A stretch of 64,000 nt of DNA from an uncultured Clostridia bacterium (GCA_945863885.1 CAMAZY010000002.1:1-64000); one strand, 5' to 3'. Shown: positions 10,090 to 20,500, counted from the first letter of the stretch. Notes: generated from the letters alone by a model not told the origin. Translations and numbers: made by a program.

Positions 10090-11217
10090 ATGGCTTTTTT
10101 TGATGATTTGGGCAGAAAATTATCGGAGACCGGACAATCTGTTGTCCAGAGAACGAAGGATATGACGGACATTGCACGCATCAACAGTGCAATTACAGAG
10201 GAAACAAAAACTATTGAGGAGACCTTTTTCCAGATCGGCAAGCTGTATTATGCATTACACGCCGATAATTGCGAAGAGGATTTTTCCGCAATGGTGTCTA
10301 CCATAAAGGATTGCGAGAAAAAGATTGGCGAATACCAACAGCAGATTCAGACCATCAAAGGGATCGTAAAATGCCCGAGATGCGGTTCGGAGGTTGCGTC
10401 AACGGCGGCTTTCTGTATTTCATGCGGTGCGGCGATGCCGACTCCGACTCCCTCTTTTACCGGCGGTGTACGGTGCACTTATTGCAACAGTATCGTTCCG
10501 GCAGGAATGAAATTCTGCACTTCCTGCGGCAGACCGATGAGTACCATAAGTCAGCCTTCTCAGTCTAAGATGCAGTGTTCGGGCTGCGGAGCGGATCTTG
10601 AGCCCGGAATGGCCTTCTGTACGACGTGCGGTACACCTGTCAGCGCTTCGGCACAACCGGTTCCGAATGAACAGGTTGATGAGCCTGTCAGCGTACAGCC
10701 AGCGGCCGAACAGAACAGATGCAGCTGCGGTGCGGTTCTTGCTGAGGGTACAGCATTCTGTACGGCTTGCGGAAAACCGGTTGCCGCACAGTCGGATACT
10801 TTCGAAGATATCCAGTCGGTCAGCGAGCCGGTTAATGAGCCGGTCAGTGAACCGGTCAGCGAGTCGGACAGTGAGCCCGTAAATACTCAGCCGGAGCCTG
10901 ACACGAATAGATGTATAAGATGTGGAGCGGTTCTTCTTCCGGGATCGGCATTTTGTACGGCGTGCGGATACCCGGTTTCCCATGTGCATGACAGATACGA
11001 AGATATCCACTCGTCGAGTGCTCCGGCACCGGATTATACAGTAAAATGCTCCAACTGCGGTGAAACACTTGAGCCGGGAACAGCTTTTTGTACTGCCTGC
11101 GGAACGCCTGTCGGAAACGGCGGACAGACACAGCCGGATTTTAAAGTTTGTCCCAGATGCGGCTCGACGGTTGACGGAAATGCACTGTTCTGCACAAGTT
11201 GCGGCAACAGATTCTGA
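10090..11217 (+). CDS. Multi-zinc-ribbon protein with seven tandem ribbons
   Basis: A 375-residue cytoplasmic protein. Residues 1-95 are a charged, helical, probably coiled-coil domain (LSETGQSVVQRTKDMTDIA, then CEKKIGEYQQQIQTIKG). Seven CxxC...CxxC-type zinc ribbons of about 22 residues follow, of the form CxxCG...FCTxCGxP. The fourth begins CSCG, with one residue fewer in the first knuckle. Linkers are low-complexity; one is a run of SEPV/NEPV units (about residues 245-262). No catalytic domain is seen. Ribbons of this kind usually mediate protein-protein or nucleic acid contacts. It is the first gene of a cassette whose second and fourth products each carry one similar ribbon. The start follows TGGAGGATTTCTT. 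Confidence 0.8.
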   Translation: MAFFDDLGRKLSETGQSVVQRTKDMTDIARINSAITEETKTIEETFFQIGKLYYALHADNCEEDFSAMVSTIKDCEKKIGEYQQQIQTIKGIVKCPRCGSEVASTAAFCISCGAAMPTPTPSFTGGVRCTYCNSIVPAGMKFCTSCGRPMSTISQPSQSKMQCSGCGADLEPGMAFCTTCGTPVSASAQPVPNEQVDEPVSVQPAAEQNRCSCGAVLAEGTAFCTACGKPVAAQSDTFEDIQSVSEPVNEPVSEPVSESDSEPVNTQPEPDTNRCIRCGAVLLPGSAFCTACGYPVSHVHDRYEDIHSSSAPAPDYTVKCSNCGETLEPGTAFCTACGTPVGNGGQTQPDFKVCPRCGSTVDGNALFCTSCGNRF

Positions 11218-11266
11218 TACGGGATAACATCGTATTCTTTTTGTATAGGATAACAATTGAATTTTT

Positions 11267-11303
11267 CACGGGAACGGATTCTTACTGTTCCCGTGGGAGT
11301 TTT
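11267..11303 (+). terminator. Intra-cassette hairpin, possible terminator or attenuator
   Basis: CACGGGAAC and GTTCCCGTG form a perfect 9-bp stem with an 11-nt loop, followed by GGAGTTTTATTA. It lies between the first and second cassette genes and could lower expression of the distal membrane genes relative to the first. Confidence 0.5.
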
Positions 11304-11322
11304 ATTATAAGGAGGGAGCATA

Positions 11323-12327
11323 ATGGCGAAGTTTTGCGGAAAGTGCGGGGCAAAAATCGACGAAACCACCGGACTTTGCCCCAACTGCAACAAAACAGAA
11401 CGCAGGGTTCAGCCGCCTGTACAAGGCGGAAATGCCAAGCCGGTCAACCCCGGTGCACAAAGAAAAAATCAAACGGGAAACGGTTCTCAGACTCGGATAG
11501 GTGCCGCTGCTCAGAAGTGGGCGGCAAGTCCTGAAACGAAAAAGCAGACGGAAGAAAAGCCGAAAAAAAAGAAAAAATCGAAAGCCCCTGCAATTATTGC
11601 GATCTTGTTGGTCCTGATAATTGCCTGTGTCGGTGTGATAGGCTATTTGGTATACAGCGATAAACTTGATATTCCGTTTGTCAACAGTATTTTTGTTTCA
11701 ATGGGCTTAAAGGACGATGGAAGTTCCGAACCTGATACTTCGGAAAATGAAAGTACCACTGAAGAAACACCGACTGCGGATAGTTCGACCACTGCTCAGG
11801 ACGATGTCGATTTGAGCAGTAATTATGAGGTGCCTTCTTTTGATGCGGAAGAGTATTTCAAAAATAATACGTCTTTGATTACAAGCTTCGATGCGTATAC
11901 GTCTCAGACTGTCAGCACGGAAGAACAGGTTTACAACAATTTTTACGAAAGAGGCTTCACTGAGGTTTCAATAACGTATGATTATTCGATGGACGGCTTG
12001 TTCTGCGATACAACGGAAATCTCAAACTATTCATCTGAGCGGCATCCGACCTATCAGGCCTATTATACGACGCAAAGCGGAAACATATGGTTACTTCTTG
12101 AAGTGAACGGCTCAGTTTTTGCAAGTCCTGCATTTTATAACTTTGAAGATGAAACAAGGGTACCCGTGCTTTTATCCGAAACAAGCTCCATTACGAGCTA
12201 TGACGGTAAAACGAATAAGTTTTATGTGAATGTACCTGATCAGTCGAAGACGGTTATCAAGACGATTTCAAGAATCGACGCCGCAACGCTTGAAAGATTA
12301 ACCGGAGAGGAGATTGATAAGTTATGA
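11323..12327 (+). CDS. Zinc-ribbon, single-pass membrane protein with extracytoplasmic domain
   Basis: 334 residues. An N-terminal single zinc ribbon (FCGKCGAKIDETTGLCPNC, residues 4-22) is followed by a basic Lys-rich linker (KPKKKKKSK), one transmembrane helix at about residues 88-110 (IIAILLVLIIACVGVIGYLV), an acidic Ser/Thr-rich stalk and a C-terminal domain of about 170 residues with no motif I recognise. Positive-inside topology puts the ribbon in the cytoplasm and the C-terminal domain outside. It ends in a 4-bp ATGA overlap with the SGNH/vWA gene, which implies translational coupling. The function is unknown, but the architecture suggests a sensor or scaffold linked to its neighbours. 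Confidence 0.75.
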   Translation: MAKFCGKCGAKIDETTGLCPNCNKTERRVQPPVQGGNAKPVNPGAQRKNQTGNGSQTRIGAAAQKWAASPETKKQTEEKPKKKKKSKAPAIIAILLVLIIACVGVIGYLVYSDKLDIPFVNSIFVSMGLKDDGSSEPDTSENESTTEETPTADSSTTAQDDVDLSSNYEVPSFDAEEYFKNNTSLITSFDAYTSQTVSTEEQVYNNFYERGFTEVSITYDYSMDGLFCDTTEISNYSSERHPTYQAYYTTQSGNIWLLLEVNGSVFASPAFYNFEDETRVPVLLSETSSITSYDGKTNKFYVNVPDQSKTVIKTISRIDAATLERLTGEEIDKL

Positions 12328-14504
12328 GCAGAAAAGCATATCTTACCAAAATCTCAAAGGTCATCAGTATGTTTCTGTGTCTTGTTTTGCTGTCGATGAT
12401 TGCAATACCGGTTTTTGCTCCCCAAGTATCGGCAGAAGATACGCAAGAGGGTGCGACCGGAAGCAGAATCATCGTATCTCTTGGCGACTCCTATTCGTCC
12501 GGCGAAGGAATTGAACCGTTTTACGATCAGGATAAAAGATTTGATAAATTTGGTAGCCAGGATTGGCTTGCTCACAGATCTGAAAAGAGTTGGCCGGGAA
12601 GATTGACTCTTAGTGGAGTCGATAAAACTATGGCAGACCATCGTGGTGATAATTGGTTTTTTGTTGCTACGTCCGGAGCGACAACTGATGAATTACATAA
12701 CTCAATGGAAAAAGGCTATTCTTGGGATGTGGATCATACAGGTATCGAGTATATTGATCCGCAACTTGACGTTTTTAATCAACTCGGAGATCAAAAAGCT
12801 GAGTATGTTACTTTGACGCTCGGGGGAAATGATGCACATTTTACAGAGGTTGTAACTGAAGCTGTCATGCCTCATCCTATCAATCCCGGCGCACTGAATG
12901 ATAAATTAAATGCCATTTGGAATGAATTCTATTACGGCGCTGACGGTAAACCAAGCATTCGAGACAGACTTCGGCAGGCATATTATGATATTCAGGAAGC
13001 CGCCGGTCCGCAAGCAAAAATAATCGTTGCGGGATATCCGACATTGCTCAGCGAGAACGGATCTAAGCTTTTTTTTAGTCCGGAAGAGGCTAAACTGATC
13101 AATGATTCGGTCAGAAGATTTAACAAGGAAATCGAGTCGATAGTCAAAGAATGTAAGGCTGACGGTATGAAAATCTGTTTTGTTTCCGTTGAAGAAGCTT
13201 TCAAAGATCATGAGGCATATTCCGACACGCCGTACATAAATAAAGTATATATGGGTACCAAGTCGCAAGATTTAAAACCTGAAATCGCCAGTGCATATTC
13301 TATGCATCCGAATGATAAAGGTGCTGAAGTTTACGCAAAGTGCGTACAAGATAAAATTGACCAGATTGAAGCGGACGGCGGTAAATCCGAATGGCCTTTG
13401 ATGTCGAGCTCGGACGAGCGTGATATTGCTCTCGTTCTTGACGTTTCCGGCAGTATGGACGGCACCCCGTTGGAGGAAACGCTGAAAGCGTCCAACAAAT
13501 TTATCAACACCGTTTTAAAGGAAGACGCAAGTATCGGTGTTGTTACATACGATAATACCTCGATGTGTCTTGCCGATTTCTGTATGAACGAAAGCTATCT
13601 GAATAACACGATTCAGAATATCAATTCCGGCGGCGGAACCAATATGGAGGCCGGTTTGTCCAAGGCTTATTCCATGTTGCAGAGTAGCCATGCGAAAAAG
13701 AAAATAATGGTTCTGATGAGTGACGGCGAGCCGAACGACGGCAAGACGGGCGAGGACTTGATCGCATATGCCGACTCAATTAAGAATGACGGTATCTACA
13801 TTTACACTCTTGGCTTCTTCAGCAGTGTGAGCGATAAGACGTATCCTCAGTCGCTTATGGAACGCATCGCAAGCGATGGTTGTCATTATGAAGTGTCCAG
13901 CGCCGATGATCTGGTGTTCTTCTTCTCCGACATAGCCGATCAGATCAACGGACAAAAATACATCTATATCCGAATTGCCTGTCCGGTCGACGTTACGGTA
14001 ACAAGCGGCGGCGAAACGTTGTGCTCCGTCGAAGAGAATCAGAACACAAGAACGCAGTTCGGAACGCTGACGTTTGAAGAAAACGATGAGGACTCCGATG
14101 ACGGTACGTCCCGTGACAACCGGATAAAAGTTCTTCGTCTGAAAGACGGAACCGATTATGATATCCGTATCGAAGGTAACGGGCGAGGGCGGATGAACTA
14201 TACGATCGGTTTCATGGACGAAAACGGTGAATACAGCGATCTGAGAAAGTTCAACAATATCAGGATAACAAGAGATACCGTTATTGATACGGTGGCTTCC
14301 AACTCGGATTCAACGATCCTGAACGTTGACGAAGACGGAAACGGAAGATACGATCTCAAGTATAAAGCCGGCGTTAACGGCCGCGGCGAGGTTGTCGATT
14401 ATACCTATATTCTTTATATTGTACTTGCGGCTGTTGTGCTGCTTCTGATTCTTATCGTAGTATTGAAAATCAAAAAAAGAAGAAAAAAGAAAAACAGGGC
14501 TTGA
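12324..14504 (+). CDS. SGNH/GDSL hydrolase fused to a von Willebrand A domain, membrane-anchored
   Basis: 726 residues. The order is a signal peptide (about 1-37), an SGNH hydrolase domain, a vWA domain, a beta-rich domain and a C-terminal transmembrane helix followed by KIKKRRKKKNRA. SGNH blocks seen are GDSYSSGEG (Ser56, block I), LGGND (about 167-170, block III) and HPND (about 327-330, block V with Asp/His), so the esterase site looks complete. The vWA MIDAS motif is intact: DVSGS (about 372-376), a distal Thr in GGGTN (about 440) and Asp in MSDGEPNDG. Both domains face outside. SGNH enzymes deacylate carbohydrates or lipids and vWA binds a metal-coordinated protein partner. The fusion suggests a tethered enzyme that docks on a partner (inference). 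It overlaps the upstream gene by 4 bp. Confidence 0.85.
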   Translation: MSRKAYLTKISKVISMFLCLVLLSMIAIPVFAPQVSAEDTQEGATGSRIIVSLGDSYSSGEGIEPFYDQDKRFDKFGSQDWLAHRSEKSWPGRLTLSGVDKTMADHRGDNWFFVATSGATTDELHNSMEKGYSWDVDHTGIEYIDPQLDVFNQLGDQKAEYVTLTLGGNDAHFTEVVTEAVMPHPINPGALNDKLNAIWNEFYYGADGKPSIRDRLRQAYYDIQEAAGPQAKIIVAGYPTLLSENGSKLFFSPEEAKLINDSVRRFNKEIESIVKECKADGMKICFVSVEEAFKDHEAYSDTPYINKVYMGTKSQDLKPEIASAYSMHPNDKGAEVYAKCVQDKIDQIEADGGKSEWPLMSSSDERDIALVLDVSGSMDGTPLEETLKASNKFINTVLKEDASIGVVTYDNTSMCLADFCMNESYLNNTIQNINSGGGTNMEAGLSKAYSMLQSSHAKKKIMVLMSDGEPNDGKTGEDLIAYADSIKNDGIYIYTLGFFSSVSDKTYPQSLMERIASDGCHYEVSSADDLVFFFSDIADQINGQKYIYIRIACPVDVTVTSGGETLCSVEENQNTRTQFGTLTFEENDEDSDDGTSRDNRIKVLRLKDGTDYDIRIEGNGRGRMNYTIGFMDENGEYSDLRKFNNIRITRDTVIDTVASNSDSTILNVDEDGNGRYDLKYKAGVNGRGEVVDYTYILYIVLAAVVLLLILIVVLKIKKRRKKKNRA

Positions 14505-14523
14505 TTGAAAGGAGCTAAAAACT

Positions 14524-15159
14524 ATGTCAAAATATTGTGGAAACTGCGGAGCGCAGATGGATGACTCTGCAAGGGTGTGCGGAAATTGCGGAACACCCTT
14601 TGTAGGTGCTACCCCTGCTTCCGGAGCGGCAAGGACGCAATTCAGAAGTCCGGCGGCGAAAGCAAAAAACAAAAAAATTCTTACCATTGCCGGCGGTGCA
14701 GCCGCTGCATTGGTCGTACTGATTATTGTTATTAAGATTCTTACGACCTTTACCGGCTATAACGGAGCAGTGCGCAAGGCGATGAAGGCGTATGAAAAAT
14801 ACGATATTGATACCCTTGCCTCAATGTCGAGCGATTACCTTTATATGAATAACGCAGACGATGTTGATGGTTATTTCGAATCAATACTTAATTCAGATTA
14901 TGACAGATTCGATGATTATGTCGGCCATAACTATAAATTGAGTTATGAGGTAAAAGAAACTTATAAAATGCCGGAGTATGAACTGTCAGAATATCGTCAT
15001 TATGCCGATTATAATGACTATGATATAGGGGATCTTTCAACAATTAAGATTTCTGACATCAGTGTAACGGCCAAGGGGAGCGGCAGTGAGACAATTACCA
15101 TCAGGCTCGCATTGATTAAAGAGGGCCGCTCCTGGAAGATTTTCTGGCTGGAAAGCTAA
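14524..15159 (+). CDS. Zinc-ribbon, single-pass membrane protein, small extracytoplasmic domain
   Basis: 211 residues, 19 bp downstream of the SGNH/vWA gene, with AAGGAGC as ribosome site. The N-terminal ribbon is YCGNCGAQMDDSARVCGNCG (residues 4-23). A basic linker and a transmembrane helix at about 52-75 follow, then an acidic, Tyr/Asp-rich domain of about 130 residues resembling the small alpha/beta domains found after zinc-ribbon anchors in Clostridia. No catalytic motif is seen. It shares the ribbon-TM-outer domain plan with the gene at 11323, and the outer domains differ. Last gene of the cassette. Confidence 0.75.
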   Translation: MSKYCGNCGAQMDDSARVCGNCGTPFVGATPASGAARTQFRSPAAKAKNKKILTIAGGAAAALVVLIIVIKILTTFTGYNGAVRKAMKAYEKYDIDTLASMSSDYLYMNNADDVDGYFESILNSDYDRFDDYVGHNYKLSYEVKETYKMPEYELSEYRHYADYNDYDIGDLSTIKISDISVTAKGSGSETITIRLALIKEGRSWKIFWLES

Positions 15160-15216
15160 ACGACTGTACATCAGCAGAAAGGTGTGCTGATTTTGGCATA
15201 GTACAGAGATAAAACA

Positions 15217-15266
15217 AGCGGCAAAAAGTACAAAACAGAGGATATGTGCTTTTTGCCGCTTTTTAT
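15217..15266 (+). terminator. Strong Rho-independent terminator of the zinc-ribbon cassette
   Basis: AGCGGCAAAAAG (15217-15228) pairs perfectly over 12 bp with CTTTTTGCCGCT (15249-15260), followed by TTTTATTAT. Confidence 0.85.
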
Positions 15267-15431
15267 TATGAGTGCAAGGGAGTACTGACTGAAAAAATCA
15301 GATCAGATAAAAAGCGGCTGGTAGGTGAGGATATAAGCGAACGCAAGAGTATTATTTCCGACAAAAACCTTTATATTTGTATGATATGTTAAAAGAAGTG
15401 CAATGTAATTTTAAAAAATTGTTCATAATTG

Positions 15432-15460
15432 TTGACTCGATTTGCGAAACGTGGTATCAT
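15432..15460 (+). promoter_or_regulatory. Sigma-A promoter for the CotH-family gene
   Basis: TTGACT (15432-15437), a 17-bp spacer and TATCAT (15455-15460), with TGG just before the -10. It lies 34 bp upstream of the chosen ATG at 15495. Confidence 0.8.
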
Positions 15461-15494
15461 TATAACAACTGAATTGTAAAATGAGGTGAAGATT

Positions 15495-17510
15495 ATGCCT
15501 AAATCATTCCGGAAGCTTACAGCCGTACTTCTGGCGGTTCTGATGCTGCTGCCTTTTGCCGGCGCATTGGCTTATGCCGAGGACGGCACGGCACCTGTCA
15601 TTTCGGTCAGTGCTTTCGGCGATAAGGAAAGCAAAATCGACTGGTGGCGCAGTGACATTGACGGAAATTATTATTTATTTTTGCCGGACGGCGCCGACAC
15701 CTCCGCGCTTACGGTAAGCTATAACGGCTCCTCTCTTACCGTAGACGGAACGGCGGTTTCGGATTCGGAAACAACTTCTGTATTTTCAGCGGGAACGCAT
15801 AAAGTTGTTGCCGACTCAAAAGAGTATACACTTGTTGTTCTTGAGTCAGACAACCTGCCTGCGGTCTATATTGAAACCGAAAGCGGATCGCTTGACGCTA
15901 TTCATGCCGACAAAGATCACAAGGAAAAAGGCAGCTTTGTTGCCTATGAAAACGGCGTGAAAACCTATGACGCCGATCTGGATTACATTAAGGGTAGAGG
16001 AAACTCGACGTGGGCACTCGCAAAAAAGCCCTATAATATCAAGTTTGAGAGCAAAACGAACCTTTTCGGACTCGGCAAGGCGAAGAAATTCAGCCTGATT
16101 GCTTCCGCTAACGAACAGTCTCTGATCCGGAATAAGATTACATACGATCTCGCCGAGGATGTCGGACTTCTTTATTCGTCGAAGTCTCAGCACGTTGACC
16201 TTTACATTAACGGCGTATACGAAGGCAATTATCTTATCTGCGAAAGCGTAGAGGTCGGCTCCAACCGTGTCGATATTACCGACATGGACGAGCTTAACGA
16301 AGAAGCGAATCCCGGTGTTGATATTGAACAGTGCGAACTTGCCGGAACGAGAGGCAAGGAATCCGGCTATGTTGCAAACAGCCGGAAATGGGTTGAAATT
16401 CCGAACGATCCCGCCGATATCAGCGGCGGTTACCTGATCGAATTTGAGCTGTACAGCCGTTATTACTTTGAGGTCAGCGGTTTTGTCACAAAAAAAGGTC
16501 AGCCGATCACCATGAAAAGCCCCGAATACGCCTCCAAGGCGGAGATTGAATACATCAGTTCCTTCTATCAGGAATTTGAAGATGCCGTGTATTCTGAGAC
16601 GGGCTACAATGAACTCGGAAAGCACTATTCCGACTATATCGATATGGATTCCTGGGCAAAGATGTATCTTCTTCAGGAGTTTGCCATGAATCTCGATGCG
16701 GCGAGAACAAGCTTTTATCTGATTAAGCCGCAGGGTGAGGACAAGCTTTATGCAAGTCCCGTCTGGGATTTTGACTATTCACTCGGAAAGAAGTATACGG
16801 GATATAGAATAGATAATACGAATCCCGAGCTTTGGGCGACAAGAGATGACTATCTGACTGACACAAGGACAGGCTTTGTCGATAAGCTCCCGAATCTTCC
16901 GACGGTGCTCAACACTCTTTGCCGTCACGATGACTTTATGACAAAGGTCAAAGCTGAATGGAAGACAACGTTCCTTAAGCAACTGAATCAAGAAAGAACA
17001 GACGCTGTCAATTCGCTTATTGACGCCCTTGAAGCGTCCGCTTTGATGGATGCCATCCGCTGGAACCGTTATAAAACAACGGACACGGCTGAAATACTTG
17101 ATTATTACCGAACCGTTGCCGACGGCGTTGTTACCTTCATGACAAAGCGCACCGCTTTCCTGACAAAAGGACTTTCGGACGACGCAGTCAGAATTTATTA
17201 CGAAGCCAACGGCGCAAGCGGAACGATGTTCCATGAAGCACTTACTTTAAACGGAATGGAAGCTGTTTTGAAGGATTGCGATTTTGACGCACCGGCATTC
17301 AATTATATTTTTGCCGGTTGGAACACCGAAAAGGACGGAAGCGGAACCGCTTACAGCGCCGGTGATACCGTTACGCTTGACGGTGATTTGACCCTTTATG
17401 CGCAGTGGCAGCAGATTTCAGGTTTCCGCGCGGTTTTACGGGCACTTCTTCAGCTGTATCTGACCGTACTGTCTCTTTTCATTAAGACGATTGTCAATAC
17501 GGTCTGCTGA
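15495..17510 (+). CDS. Secreted CotH-family protein with an InlB-type repeat
   Basis: 671 residues. The signal peptide ends near LAYA-EDG. A CotH kinase-like domain is recognisable from KGRGNSTW (about 166) through KPYNIKFE, SANEQSLIRNKITYDLA, YINGVYEGNYLICE and the acidic DFDYSLG segment (about 420). CotH proteins are atypical secreted or spore-coat protein kinases. A bacterial Listeria-Bacteroides (InlB B) repeat (IYYEANGASGT to LTLYAQW, about 567-636) comes next, then a hydrophobic amphipathic C-terminal tail. ATG 15495 is preferred: the in-frame GTG 9 bp upstream is part of the GAGGTGA ribosome site. The next gene starts 62 bp downstream, probably in the same transcript. Kinase activity and target are not shown. 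Confidence 0.85.
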   Translation: MPKSFRKLTAVLLAVLMLLPFAGALAYAEDGTAPVISVSAFGDKESKIDWWRSDIDGNYYLFLPDGADTSALTVSYNGSSLTVDGTAVSDSETTSVFSAGTHKVVADSKEYTLVVLESDNLPAVYIETESGSLDAIHADKDHKEKGSFVAYENGVKTYDADLDYIKGRGNSTWALAKKPYNIKFESKTNLFGLGKAKKFSLIASANEQSLIRNKITYDLAEDVGLLYSSKSQHVDLYINGVYEGNYLICESVEVGSNRVDITDMDELNEEANPGVDIEQCELAGTRGKESGYVANSRKWVEIPNDPADISGGYLIEFELYSRYYFEVSGFVTKKGQPITMKSPEYASKAEIEYISSFYQEFEDAVYSETGYNELGKHYSDYIDMDSWAKMYLLQEFAMNLDAARTSFYLIKPQGEDKLYASPVWDFDYSLGKKYTGYRIDNTNPELWATRDDYLTDTRTGFVDKLPNLPTVLNTLCRHDDFMTKVKAEWKTTFLKQLNQERTDAVNSLIDALEASALMDAIRWNRYKTTDTAEILDYYRTVADGVVTFMTKRTAFLTKGLSDDAVRIYYEANGASGTMFHEALTLNGMEAVLKDCDFDAPAFNYIFAGWNTEKDGSGTAYSAGDTVTLDGDLTLYAQWQQISGFRAVLRALLQLYLTVLSLFIKTIVNTVC

Positions 17511-17572
17511 TAACCTTGGTATTCATGCCTTCGGGCTTGATTATAAAAACAAGAAAGGAATGTATTCTTAAG

Positions 17573-20500
17573 ATGAAACGGAAAAAGATCACAAAAATTG
17601 TGGCATGCTTTATTGCTGCGATCATGGTATTTTCGTCTCTTCCGATGTCAGTGTTTGCCATGGACTTTGACACATCAAAGCTTGCAAGCAATACCTTTAT
17701 GACATCAAAAACCGATTATGTTGTTGCTCCGGGTGTTTCGGAAACGCATTTCACCCTCAATGACAAATCAGGTGCAAGTCAGCAGATGGGCTACGCCCTT
17801 GAAGTTGATTTGAACAACCCCAGCACCTCTATTGTGACTTCTTACAAGAACTATGATGCAACTTCGTGGGGCTTACAGACAGTCAGACAGCAGGCTGCAG
17901 CTGCCGAGAAGAAGCTCGGCGTCAATGTTGTTGCCGGTACAAACGGTGACTATTACAACATGCAGACCGGTGCGCCGACCGGAACCTTTGTCATGAACAA
18001 TACTCTTTACTCTTCCAATGAAAACTGGCCGTATTTTGCAATCCGCAAGGACGGCAAGGCTGAAATCGGAAGAAGAACGACAAAGGCTTATGCCGAAGCA
18101 AACTTCAAAGAGTGCATCGGCGGACCGGTTGTTCTCATCGAAGACGGCAAAATCACGCCGGACGCCGCTGTGACGGACCTTATGCCCAGATGCGCAGTCG
18201 GTATCAAAGCCGACGGTTCGGTTGTTATGCTTGTTGTTGACGGCAGACAGTTCCCGACTTCTGTCGGTCAGAGTCTTCGTCAGGTTGCCGAAACCATGCT
18301 TGCTTTAGGTTGCGTTGACGCTCTTAATCTTGACGGCGGCGGATCGGCGACATTTGTTTCTCAGCATGAAGGCAGTGATGCGCTTGAATGCCGTAACAGC
18401 CCGTCTGACGGTGTTGAGCGTAACGTAAGTACCGCTCTTCTTGTTACTTGCTCAGCCAAACCGACAGGCGTCTTTGATCACGCGACCCTTTCTCCGAACA
18501 ACGAGGTTTACACGCCCGGCTCGACTGTTCAGTTCACAGCAGGCGGCGTTGACTCGGCAGGTGCGGCGGTTGACCTCCCGGCTGACGGTAAGTTTGCTCT
18601 TGCCGATTCTTCGTTCGGTACCATTTCCGATGACGGCGAATTCGTTTCCAACGGCAAGATCGGTGAAGTTGTTGTCAACTACATTTCCGGCGGCGAAGTT
18701 TGCGGAACCGTTTCAATTCAGATTGTTGTTCCCGACGAACTTTATATCCCGTCAAGCGAGGTTTCTCTCGGTTTCGAAGAGACAACCGACTTTGATATCG
18801 TTGCCAAGTATAAGGACAGATCAGTCAACATGAAAGCCGGCGACATCATCTGGAGCATCACCGACGAGGGCGGCAACGACCTTGGCGAGACTGCCGGTAT
18901 CTTTGACGGTCTTACCTTTACAACGCTTGACGGTGTTACCGTAAATGCCATCATCACCGCCACCTGTGCTTTTGATTCTTCCGTAAACGGAACGATCAAG
19001 GCAATCATCGGTGCTATGCCTGTTGTTCAGTATGACTTCGAGTACACAACCGATAAGGCAGAAGCGGCAGCGAATCCCGACCTTGAGTGGATTCCGTCCT
19101 ACAATATGCCGAGATTTGACAGATCAATCGGAACATCTAGCCCGCAACAGGCAGCTGAGTTCTATGAGCAGGGTTATCCCGTTTACTGCTGGCCGAATGC
19201 CGCGATTACCGATCAGGATTCTATGAAAGCGACAGTTGTTTCCAAGGAAGACGGTGCTCCTGTCCGTTTCGGAAGCCATTCGCTGAAGATTGATTACAGC
19301 TATGAAACCTATAACGGCTCCGCCAACGCAAATAACTATTTGCGTGTAACAGCGCCGGATCACTATTTCGAAGGTTCACCGACAGCTCTCGGCTGCTGGG
19401 TTTACATTCCCGAAGGAACCGCAGACTTCGTTCTTTATCTGAATTGCTCGAATAAGGACTGGGGTCTTTCCTATCAATCAATCGGTGATTGTAACTGGAC
19501 CGGTTGGAAGTATTGTGAATTTGACCTTACCAATCCGTCGAATGCCGGTGCCGGTCCGGCAAGAGCTCCGTTCGGCTTCTATCAGGGCTGCGGTGTGTTC
19601 TGGATTTCTTATCAGACCGGCGGTCAGAAGGGTGACAGAACCGCTTCGACCATTTATCTTGATAATATTCAGCTTGTTTACGGTGCGAACACGGATGATA
19701 TCGACAATCCGATCATCAGTTCCGTAAGAACCGATCAGAACGAAATCGTTGACGACGAAACCGTTCTGACCTCCAACGTCAATACCTTCAGAGCGTCCTA
19801 TGCCGATGTTGCCGGCAAGTATGCAACCGGTATTGATTTCAGCGAAGTAAAAATGGCAATTGACGGCGTTGACGTAACCGATAAGTGCTACATCAACGAA
19901 GGCGACGAGGAAATCTATTTCTACGATGCCCGTCTTGCCGACGGTAAGCATAACATCGAGATTTCCGTTGCCGATAAATTCGGTAACACAACGACCGAAA
20001 CCCGTTACTTCACTGTTGACGGTGAAGACGAAGGAACAAGAGTATACTTTACTCCCGAAATCGCTGCACCGATTCTCGGTCAGCCATACACTCTTGCAAT
20101 CAAGAGCAATGATATCGGTAATGTTGCAAGTGCTGATGTAGCCGTTAAGATTCTTTCGAACTTTACAACATATTGGGATAAGTTTACCGTTGTTCCCGGC
20201 GATGCCTATGACCTTGCGGCTCCCGCAACCTATGACAGCGCCAAAACAACAATCAACTTCAAGGCTGTTAAGAAAGATGCATCTCCTCTCGCTGAGGGCG
20301 ATGACATCATTGCTAAGATAATCTTTGACATTCCGACCAATGTACCCGAAGGACTTGCTGTTACATACAGAATTGCCAAGGGTAAGCTTGCTCTTGTTAC
20401 TCCGAATGAAGACGAGAAGTATGTAGAATCCTTCTCCGGCAAGATTACAACGGAGTGTGTATCGCCGTATACGCTTATCAGTGACATCATGACGGTCGGT

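Larger units (their letters stand above)
15160..15494 (+). other. Intergenic region: tandem hairpins, then promoter for the CotH-family gene
   Basis: A small hairpin TCAGCA/TGCTGA followed by TTTT (15171-15194) comes right after the cassette, then a strong terminator (listed separately). From about 15277 to 15431 I see no gene or clear structure. The promoter at 15432 follows. Confidence 0.6.

Noticed and set aside
10360-11210. Zinc-ribbon repeats as a DNA repeat array
   Set aside because: The similarity is in Cys/Gly codons at protein level with diverged nucleotides and linkers; it is a multidomain protein.
10420-11256. 278-codon minus-strand frame opposite the seven-ribbon gene
   Set aside because: Arises from the repetitive sense sequence; its repeated Arg-rich pattern mirrors the zinc-ribbon codons.
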